Below are positions 57,401 through 64,000 of a stretch of 64,000 bases of DNA, piece by piece (the first letter of the stretch is position 1; each line of letters begins with the position of its first letter). Both the position numbers and the translations under genes were made by a program. The notes under the pieces were generated by a model, which ran no database searches, was not told where the DNA came from, and was given only the letters and a program-made list of their open reading frames with translations. The DNA comes from Ambrosia x helenae (taxonomy: Eukaryota > Streptophyta > Magnoliopsida > Asterales > Asteraceae): NCBI GenBank assembly GCA_030844895.1, contig CM061225.1, positions 102,252,688 to 102,316,687 of the forward strand, in the 5' to 3' direction.

Positions 57401-59825
57401 TTTCGCGCAGGATCCCTGCCTTCAATAGCTCATGGACTTGCTCGTTCATTGCTTTAGCCTTTTCTGCGCCCATGCTCCTGCGCTTTTGTGCAATCGGCTC
57501 AACCGAACGGTATGTGTTAAGTTTGTGTTGGGCGAGCTCTCGGGGAACCCCCACCATGTCTGATGGTTGCCACGCGAAAACGTCTAAATTTTTTCGCAGG
57601 AGCTGCTTTAGGCGTTCCCGTGTGTTCTCCGAGATGGCGGCTCCCAGTGTTACCGTCTGTTCTGGGAACTTGGTGTTGAGAATCCACTTTTCCGGCTCAG
57701 TGCGCGGGGTGGCCTTTAACATTTTGGCGGGGTGTGGCTCTTCCGTCATAACGCACTCTCTGTTGGCCCATATGATTGCTACGCCCGTTGGTGTTGGGAA
57801 CCCAATGGCCCCATGTACCGTTGACGGTACCATGTTGTAGGCAGCCATTGCTTCTCGCCCCAAAATGATGTCGTAGGTGGACTTTGTTGGCACAACGAGG
57901 AAGGTGACATCCTCTGTTCGTGAATGCGCTTTGTCCCCCATCGTTAGACGGAAGGAAATTTCCCCCAGAGGTGATATGACTTCATTTGAGAAACCCATGA
58001 TAGGGGAGTTGACTGGGCGCAGGCGCTGCTTGTCTTCCTCGTCTAGGAGATTAAAGCATTGCTCATACATTATGTCAGAGTTGCTCCCTGTATCCACCAG
58101 CGCGCGAGTGGTTCGATAATGATCGAAAATGGCTGTGATGACAAGTGCTCGGGTGGATGAAGGTCCGCCCTTGACTGTTGGGAAATGTACTTGTTGTTCT
58201 TTCCATTCTGTCACTTGGTCAGGCTTTCTTTTCGCTTGCTTTCTTCTGTCAGAGTGGATCATCAGGCTAACATTTTTGATCTTCTTTTGTGGTGGCCCTT
58301 CTTGCTGTTTGCGCTCGACATTTCTTAACAAGTGCCCCAGTTTACCTGATTTCAGGGCCTCTTCGATTGCTTGCTTCAGCTGATAGCATTTGTCTGTGTC
58401 ATGCCCGATGTCTTGGTGATAGGCGCAGAACTTTCCGGGATCTAAGTTATCTCGTCTTTTGATCACCCTGGGTTCTGGGAAGGCTACGTTTTCCGTTGCT
58501 AACACCTGCGCTGGGGTTTTCGTGAGCGGGGTCCAATTGTTGTGACTCCTTCTTCCTGACCTGTGGTCATTCTGTGTGTTTCCTTTGTGGTCTTGGACCT
58601 CAATGGGTTTGGTATCTGTTTGGGCGCCTCCTTGGAGCCGGTTCCAAACAGAGCCTCTTCCCCTTCTGTCCTGTCGACCATGCCTGGAGCGCGCAGCCTG
58701 CGCCTGCACGTCCGTGTATTGAGGTGCTTGTACTCGGTTCCAGACAGACAGTTCTCTTTCTGTTTTTGCATATGTTTTAGCCCCCTTCATGATTTCATCC
58801 CATGTGTTGGGCATTCCGGTACAGCCTGCTAGTGTGCGGATGAGGGAGTCGCATCGCACTCCCTGAGTGAAGGCTGCTTTCATAAGCTCGAAACCGATGG
58901 GCCCGATCTGCAGAGCTTCCCTATTGAAACGGGTGATGTAGTCTTCGATTGACTCATTGTCTCGTCGCTTGACTTGCAGGATGTCAGTTGAGTCGCGCTC
59001 AATTCGTTTGTTTTGACTGAAGTGGTCTGCAAACTTGTCTGTCAGTTCTTTGATGTTATCAATTTTCCCATTTGGTAGGCTGTCAAACCATACTCGCGCA
59101 GCTCCCGTGAGTGTCTGCGCGAACATGTGACACCATGCTGGCAAACTCCATTGCGCACATTTTCCTGCGACCTCGAATGTTCTCAGGTGGTCGTCTGGGT
59201 CCCCTGTTCCATCAAATTTACCCAGCGTACTCGGGATTTTTGTTTTGGGTGGCAGGGGTGCCAGCGCAATGCGCGGGGTGAATTTTGACTTTTCCATGAA
59301 CGATGGAGGATAATATGGTTTGGTTAGGTCGTCATCACCAGTCATAAAGTGCCCTCGCGCAGCGGTGTTGCTTAAGGGCTGGCTTATGTCACGCGTGAAA
59401 CGACTTTGGGACTCGTCTGAGTCTTCTCTCCATGTGGGGTCAGTTTCATGGTTGCTCCCGCCGTTGTTTCTTGCTGTGTTGGACGGTCCCTCGCTGTAGG
59501 AAAGCGCGCGGGCAGCCTCTCTGAGTTGTTGGTCCCTCAGTTTTTGGAGGTATACACGTTTCAGGGCTTCCTTTTGCTGAGTATACCATACCTCCGGACT
59601 AACCATCGGCGCGGTATTCTCGGCTGGGGAAACCTGATTCGTTTCGGTAATAAACTGGAAGGAGGGGGTCTGCCTTGTCCCTGAAGATGGGGTGACGGCT
59701 GGACCCGTGTTTGTTGTTTGTTGCTGAACATCTGCTGTGTTTCCCGACTGGCCGGTGCCTCCCTGGGCAACGTCGGTGTCGGGGTTAGCGTTCGTGAAGC
59801 TTGGTAACGGTGGTATGAGAGACAT
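54459..59825 (-). CDS. Gag-Pol polyprotein of the Tat element (1,788 aa, intact)
   Basis: A single open frame starts about 65 nt after the PBS. Rough residue order: Gag capsid region 200-310 (WCHMFAQTLTGAARVWFDSL); CX2HX4HX4C knuckle near 462 (CAYHQDIGHDTDKC); aspartic protease near 575 (ALVDTGSNSD). Reverse transcriptase has FLDAYKGYHQIQM and the YVDD active site near 930. The Ty3-type RNase H follows. A second RNase H near 1221 (LYTDGASNDDGAGAG, EAEYEAFLAGL) is typical of the Tat lineage. Integrase has its zinc motif near 1442-1475 (H...H...CDSC) and the DDE residues near 1512, 1572 and 1609 (WAIDLVG, TDNGTQF, NGQVERANRS). It ends near a PAGKLTPTWEGPYRITEVLG motif. There is no stop or frameshift across 5.4 kb, so the element may be autonomous. 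Confidence 0.97.
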   Translation of the reverse strand: MSLIPPLPSFTNANPDTDVAQGGTGQSGNTADVQQQTTNTGPAVTPSSGTRQTPSFQFITETNQVSPAENTAPMVSPEVWYTQQKEALKRVYLQKLRDQQLREAARALSYSEGPSNTARNNGGSNHETDPTWREDSDESQSRFTRDISQPLSNTAARGHFMTGDDDLTKPYYPPSFMEKSKFTPRIALAPLPPKTKIPSTLGKFDGTGDPDDHLRTFEVAGKCAQWSLPAWCHMFAQTLTGAARVWFDSLPNGKIDNIKELTDKFADHFSQNKRIERDSTDILQVKRRDNESIEDYITRFNREALQIGPIGFELMKAAFTQGVRCDSLIRTLAGCTGMPNTWDEIMKGAKTYAKTERELSVWNRVQAPQYTDVQAQAARSRHGRQDRRGRGSVWNRLQGGAQTDTKPIEVQDHKGNTQNDHRSGRRSHNNWTPLTKTPAQVLATENVAFPEPRVIKRRDNLDPGKFCAYHQDIGHDTDKCYQLKQAIEEALKSGKLGHLLRNVERKQQEGPPQKKIKNVSLMIHSDRRKQAKRKPDQVTEWKEQQVHFPTVKGGPSSTRALVITAIFDHYRTTRALVDTGSNSDIMYEQCFNLLDEEDKQRLRPVNSPIMGFSNEVISPLGEISFRLTMGDKAHSRTEDVTFLVVPTKSTYDIILGREAMAAYNMVPSTVHGAIGFPTPTGVAIIWANRECVMTEEPHPAKMLKATPRTEPEKWILNTKFPEQTVTLGAAISENTRERLKQLLRKNLDVFAWQPSDMVGVPRELAQHKLNTYRSVEPIAQKRRSMGAEKAKAMNEQVHELLKAGILRETRYQTWVANPVMVKKSNGSWRMCVDYTDLNKACPKDCYPLPEIDLKIDSLAPFRFKCFLDAYKGYHQIQMAPEDEDKTAFRTDKGVFCYTKMPFGLKNAGATYQRLMDRAFALQIGRNLEVYVDDLVIKSKEEDQMLKDIEETFKHLKEIHMKLNPSKCAFGMEEGKFLGVIVTKDGFRPNPEKIQAIAQMPSPSTLKDVQTLNGRLVAINRFLSNHATKSIPFIETLKSCLKKNQFKWTSEAEKAFQDMKACLMDLPTLTAPLPREPLTMYLCATEKAVSAVLMVDRKLVQTPIYYISRVLTDAETRYTTMEKLVLALVHASRRLRRYFQGHPINVLSDYKLNNVLSKPELSGRLAKWAIELGEHTIFYKSRPAIKGQILADFIAEVPQEKIEECKAEQGPQQQCEEKAIWNLYTDGASNDDGAGAGVRLVHPDGAEFTYAIRLEFKTTNNEAEYEAFLAGLRIAQKLGAKHVFAHVDSMLVAGQITGKYDAKDPSMATYLRYAKELMATFSSCTIDHISRSQNKPADALSKMASTNFGHLAKEVRVEVLAEPSVPPKEVHVIQVGIDSWMTPIVSYLTTGTLPSQRAEARKIQHKALQYQMQDGVLYRKSYLGPLLKCVDGTDADYLVREIHEGICGIHAGPRMVVAKIMNAGYYWPGMHLDALEIIRRCDSCQRHAPNTMRPKNDLIPVTSAWPFQKWAIDLVGPFSMTTGKRRYLIVAIDYFTKWIEAKPLAEINANQVKKFIWEFLICRFGLPMEIVTDNGTQFADRGLLKWYTELHIKPIFTSVAHPQGNGQVERANRSIVEGIKARLGTKGKAWAEELPSVLWANRTLTKTSTGETPFSLTYGSEAVIPAEIGCPSARVLSARHTDNEKELRTNLDLLEERRDLAAIKEANYKKQLEKYYNAKVKLNTFKVGDFVLRNNEASGVLPAGKLTPTWEGPYRITEVLGKGAYKLSTLEDKLIPRTWNAAQLRKCYM

Positions 59826-59878
59826 AGTAACTGTTTTTGAGAAATAGAAGTTTTTAACGTTCTTGTATGCTCAAATAG

Positions 59879-59892
59879 ACGGATGGCGCCAA
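59879..59892 (-). other. Primer binding site
   Basis: Just inside the 5' LTR the minus strand reads T then TGGCGCCATCC. The TGGCGCC start fits the 3' end of a plant tRNA such as tRNA-Asp; the match weakens after about eight bases, so the tRNA is uncertain. Confidence 0.6.
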
Positions 59893-60421
59893 TGAAGAAA
59901 CACCAATATAACAGTATACTAAAATGATAGCACAAGTAAGGACGTTATTCTCATTAATGATTCAATGATTATTACAGGACTATGATTGCTACTGTTACAG
60001 CGCTTCGACTATAATCTAATTCTCGTAACTATGATTCTCCCTCTCTCTGATTGTTCATTCCTTTTCTTCGTCTGACCTCATAGGGTATTTATAGGCCACC
60101 TGAGGTCTTCTGTGATTGGTCGAGGGGAGAATGACAGCTGGCTGTACGATTAGGCCGTTGTCATTCGTTGCGCTGTTCCTTCGCTATTGGTCCACGTGTC
60201 CTTGTCTGTCCTTTCTTGTACTATTCTGTACCTCGTACCTGCAGGCGATCGTGGAGCAGGGAATGGACGTCTCTTATTGGCTGGATGTCCCTTTCCTGTC
60301 GGTTATTAGCTGTCACATTACGAGGTACCCCGCGCCGCTTTCTAGAAGCCCACGTAGGCTTGTTGTGTCGGCATATGTGGAGATGTGGGCCCGTGCGCTT
60401 GCGCGGTTCCCTATCTCTTCA
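59893..60421 (-). repeat. 5' LTR of the Tat element
   Basis: 529 bp, no difference seen from the copy at 48926-49454. On the minus strand TATAAATA (complement of 60086-60093) is the likely promoter of gag-pol. Confidence 0.95.
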
Positions 60422-60426
60422 CCAAT

Positions 60427-61112
60427 GTTTTGCTTAGGCACATTATTATATTTATCAAGTAAATCATTTGCTAACATTGTTATTGGTCGAAGCCTTATTT
60501 TCTCGCCTTTCGTCCAGGTAATTTATTGTTTTTTTTCACCCTAAGTATAACAGTACCTTTCTAAGGTAGCATAGTTTCCATTAAAAATATCTAAAAATAG
60601 ATTATACTCTTAAATATTAATGATTTTTTTCAGTATCGGTATAGTGATATTTTCCTTTATCGTGGAGGACCGACGCAGTATTGTCTTAATACCGGTACCG
60701 ATGTCGTATTCTTTTTTGTAGTTTTCTCAACGTAACAATATAAAATTCATCAAAAATGGAGTATTATTACCAATAAAACATTTATTCGATATCATAAGCA
60801 TTTCTGTTTCGATACGTACAACGTTCAAACAACGTCCCGCTGCAACAAACGGGTGTAAACCGCATGCCACGACAACAATTACATAATGTTATCTCTAATG
60901 CCCACTAAACTTTCAACGAAACACGCTCCCCGACATTGAAGCGTTGTACCGATCATCTTAGGTATCCTTACCTATCCTAATTCTTGCCATTTTTCAGGAT
61001 CGATACTTTCGGTAATGGCACCGCTTCGATACCAATATAGTGATATCGCGTCTCACGGCAACGCGTATGTGTAAACCGCGCCCCGCGGCAACGCGCGGGA
61101 AACTACCACTAG
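60427..61112 (+). mobile_element. Helitron-like sequence ending in CTAG
   Basis: The 3' end reads CCCGCGGCAACGCGCGGG, a hairpin, then AAACTACCACTAG and T. The 5' part (about 60480-60535) resembles the segment at 48860-48915. This is either the right half of the Helitron whose 5' end is at 48815, or a second tandem Helitron with a degenerate 5' end. Confidence 0.5.
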
Positions 61113-61629
61113 TTGTGTGTTATAACAACGAAATCTTGTGTACCTGAATGTACAACAAGATATGCATTCAATACAAGAACAGCAAACAAGAGGCTTTGTT
61201 CCTGAAACATAAGCAAGTTTGTCCTTCAATAATAGTAGCTAAAGGTAGGTTTCTTAATTGATTTTGGTAAACACATGACTCATCGTATTCAAGAAAACTA
61301 GGTTTTATCCGCCCGCTACAACCGTGCGCACAAAAACGCAGCCAATAAGACTCAACTTGGCCGGTCCAACCTGACCCGTTCAACTAAATAGGCTCGCGGG
61401 TATTACATTTTTATTTGTTTCCCTCTTTCGATTTCTATAACGAATGCTGGTACCGTAATGACACAAGGAATTCTCGACGCAAGGCGCCACAATTAGCATA
61501 CATTAAATTTTAACTGTCGGCGGAACAGCCGTCTTTAGGTTTTAGTCTTTCGGTTTGGCCGCAGTTTCGGTTGACCTCTTTTGGTTGTAAGGAGAGCCTT
61601 TATCGTAACAAAGCAACTCGATGCCACTC

Positions 61630-61664
61630 GAATTGCCGCGCGTAGCGCGGCTGAAATTTGCTAG
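61630..61664 (+). mobile_element. Second Helitron-type 3' end
   Basis: The hairpin CCGCGCGTAGCGCGG is followed by CTGAAATTTGCTAG and T, the Helitron 3' format. Confidence 0.45.
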
Positions 61665-61724
61665 TTTTTAATTAGTTTATAAAAAAAATGCCACATAGCA
61701 ACTCAAGCCTTAAACCCAAGCCTC

Positions 61725-63293
61725 TAGGGGTGTTCATCAGATCAGATGGGTTATTCGGATCGGATTATTCGGATTTTGAAATTTTAGGAGCCTATCCGAA
61801 TCCGATCTGATCCGAATTGGATGTATACCCATCCGATCCGAATTCAAATCGGATCGGATTCGGATAAATCCGAATAATCCGAACGGATATCCGAATAATC
61901 CAAATTAAACCAAACAACAATTTTTCAAATTTTTTTATGTTTCCTAATTTATGGTTCCTAACATTTTATTAATTTGAATTCAATAAACATACAAAAGCGA
62001 AAATAGAGATTAGTCTTAAACACAAATACAAAGTTCAAACTTCAAAATATAGTCTTCAAAACGTAAATTTAAAGACAAAATCAAACTTTAAAACGTAGTA
62101 TTGAACATAAAAATTAAGCATCACGAAACGTGACACTAACTAGTCCAAATGGATAGACGATGTTGAAGAATTATGGTTTAGTATTGGCCTCATGCCTCAT
62201 GGGTTGAACTAAGTTTCAAACAATTGGTTATTCCCTTACTAAAACTCAATTGAAGCTTATTTGGGTTATTCGGTTATCCGAATAACCTGAATAATTTAAT
62301 TGTGAAATCCGAATCCGATCCGAAATCCGAATAAGTAATTCGGATTCGGATCGGATCCATCCGAATATCCAAATAAGAATTCGAATCGGTTTTTTTTCGA
62401 TTCGGATATCTAGGGCTGAGCAATTCACGATTCGGAACTGCTAGAACCGAGAAACCGACGCAGAACCACTAGATCCGAACCGTATTCTTGTATTTAGGGT
62501 TCGGTTCCGGTTCTTAAATTTTGGTGAAAACGGTTCCCGGTTCGGTTCGGTTCAGAACCGCGGTTTTGTTTAAAGAACCGCTAGAACCGAGTTAGGTTAA
62601 AACTTTAAATATTATATATATAACCCTATTAATTTAGAGGGCTTTTCCAAGTAGTTTGTATATCGACTATACACATTTTCAGTTCCCAAGTTCAATCTTT
62701 ATAAAGAATACTTTTCGAGTCATGTTAACTATATAATATCTAACAAATTTGTTGTGATACGAGTTCCATGTGAATTATGTAATTTCCATAAAAACATATA
62801 GAATACAATAAAGGGAACGGACATAGCTTAAACTGAGAATCAATGCTTACAAATTCATTTATAAGGTGTACAGGTTGGCCTATAATGTGTATTGGACAAT
62901 GATGTAGTAAAACATGTGACATTAGGAATGCATGACACATATCATTCGTAGTGTCAAAATTACAATCATTGTATATATGCGGTTGGTATTATGCACTTCT
63001 AAACATGTATCATAGGTCCGTAATATGAGTAGGATACTACACTTTAGTTTACTAAAGTTGCCCTTGATTTAATTGTTAGTTTTAGAATTTAATTGACAAC
63101 CGGTTCCGGCAAGAACCGTTTAACTCGGTTCCGAACTGAACCGGTAGGTTTTTATACGGTTCGGTTCTGGTTCTTATATTTATCACTAAACGGTTCTGGT
63201 TCGGGTCGGTTCGGTCCGGTTCTGAACCGTTGCACACCCCTACGGATATCGGATCGAATTTTGGATTTTTTTCGAATTTTTTGAACACCCATA
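61725..63293. mobile_element. hAT element with ATCCGAAT words (host of a nested hAT)
   Basis: It starts TAGGGGTGTTCA and ends TGAACACCCATA, with perfect 8-bp duplications CAAGCCTC (61717-61724, 63294-63301). Subterminal regions iterate CGGATT/ATCCGAAT words. No transposase is present. The nested element accounts for 831 bp plus its duplication. Confidence 0.92.
62412..63242. mobile_element. hAT element with GAACCG words, nested
   Basis: It starts TAGGGCTGAGCAA and ends TTGCACACCCCTA, with perfect 8-bp duplications CGGATATC (62404-62411, 63243-63250). Both ends iterate CGGTTC/GAACCG words. The middle is AT-rich and non-coding. Confidence 0.93.
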
Positions 63294-63301
63294 CAAGCCT
63301 C

Positions 63302-64000
63302 CCCACTCTTCACCTTTTTGAGGGTTTGAGTTGTGGAACCCATTATTGCCATATGACAACTCATGCCCCAACCCAAGCCTCTCACTCCCCTCACTCTTAG
63401 GGGAGTGGTCGTGGGTTTGTGGCATTGGACACCCACTCAAGCCCCCAACACCACCCGCATGGCGTGGGAATTGTGGCGGGTGAGTTGGATCTTGATTGGC
63501 CCATTTAAAAAAAAATTATACGCACGAACTTATTCAAAACTGAAGCTCCAAACTTAAGTCCCTCCACTCTCCAAACCCAAGTCCCACCAAACCCACATGA
63601 CCACATCCCTCCACTGCCACGTGTCAACTGATACCTCTCACCCACATCACTCCGGATATTAGTGGTATATTTATAGTTTTGTGAGAAATTCAAATAATGT
63701 TCTTAAATGTTTTGTGTTTGTCAATAAGACTTGAATTCAAAACCTACATGTTTTTGAGTTCTTAAATGGTTTGTGTTTGTCAATTAGACACCAATCGCAT
63801 TAGTAAATAAATTCATACTATTTCTTCTTTATAACAATAAATTTCTTTAATCCTATCATATATAAAACTTAAACCTAAGACCTACTATCATTAATAATCT
63901 TAAAAGGTTCTATCTTTATCAATCAATGAATCACCAAGACCAACCCATTCGTGAATAAATACATACATACATACTGTCTTTAATTAGTAATCAGTTATCA
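63302..64000. other. Spacer to the window end
   Basis: No gene is supported. A C-rich stretch (CCCAAGCC-type words, about 63360-63460) resembles the flank of the Harbinger relic near 45930-46000. Confidence 0.4.

Larger units (their letters stand above)
48926..60421 (-). mobile_element. Complete Ty3/gypsy Tat-lineage retrotransposon (11,496 bp)
   Basis: Two LTRs of 529 bp bound the element, with perfect 5-bp duplications CCAAT (48921-48925, 60422-60426). Order on the minus strand: 5' LTR, PBS, gag-pol, hairpin repeat array, antisense gene (plus strand), PPT, 3' LTR. Tat assignment rests on the large size, the extra RNase H domain in pol, the long region between pol and the 3' LTR, and an antisense ORF there. 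Reading the LTRs side by side I find no difference, which points to a very recent insertion. Confidence 0.96.

Overview
The window is nuclear DNA of a flowering plant. Introns are GT-AG, the spacers are AT-rich, and there is one long conserved housekeeping gene, the nucleoporin NUP155. Everything else is a dense pile of transposable elements. The style of the elements (Tat-lineage Ty3/gypsy with a 'putative gypsy type transposon' antisense gene, many small hAT and Mutator-like elements, Helitrons) suggests a eudicot, probably Asteraceae. The family is an inference, not a direct reading.

Layout. 1-3343: the 5' part of a broken Ty1/copia element (LTR end, PBS, gag, protease), cut by a 752-bp hAT element. 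4095-4553: a small intronless gene of unknown function with a TATA box. 5455-5979: a minisatellite and degraded exons, one from a kinesin motor domain. 8591-17449 (minus): NUP155 in 13 exons, readable end to end but one base short in each of two neighbouring exons. 17.8-28.6 kb: transposon-rich spacer with a 3.6-kb Mutator-like element, several hAT elements with exact 8-bp target duplications, a long-TIR element and a Helitron end. 28.56-30.43 kb: a PIF/Harbinger transposase remnant, then a Mutator-like element with a perfect 9-bp duplication that carries the PAZ region of an ARGONAUTE gene between TIRs of about 215 bp. 31.5-38.5 kb: two Helitrons; the larger (about 5.4 kb, minus) carries exons of UFC1 and of a trehalose-6-phosphate phosphatase plus LINE sequence. 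38.9-48.0 kb: a solo LTR, hAT nested in hAT, a foldback Mutator-like MITE, and a PIF/Harbinger ORF1 pseudogene.

48926-60421 holds a complete Ty3/gypsy Tat-lineage retrotransposon of 11,496 bp on the minus strand. It has two 529-bp LTRs with no difference I can find and a CCAAT target duplication. Its gag-pol frame is open for 1,788 codons. Between pol and the 3' LTR it has a spliced gene of about 1,030 codons on the opposite strand, with its own TATA box. The two genes converge on an array of about nine 102-bp repeats, each built from three hairpins. This element was inserted into Helitron-like sequence. The window ends (61725-63293) with one hAT element inserted in another, each with a perfect 8-bp duplication.

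What works together: NUP155 is the only clear host gene in use (subject to its two indels), with the 4.1-kb gene a possible second. The Tat element looks young enough to be active. The strongest candidates for something unusual are the antisense gene plus hairpin array of the Tat element, the ARGONAUTE-carrying Mutator-like element, and the set of hAT families that share terminal structure but each carry a private, iterated subterminal word.
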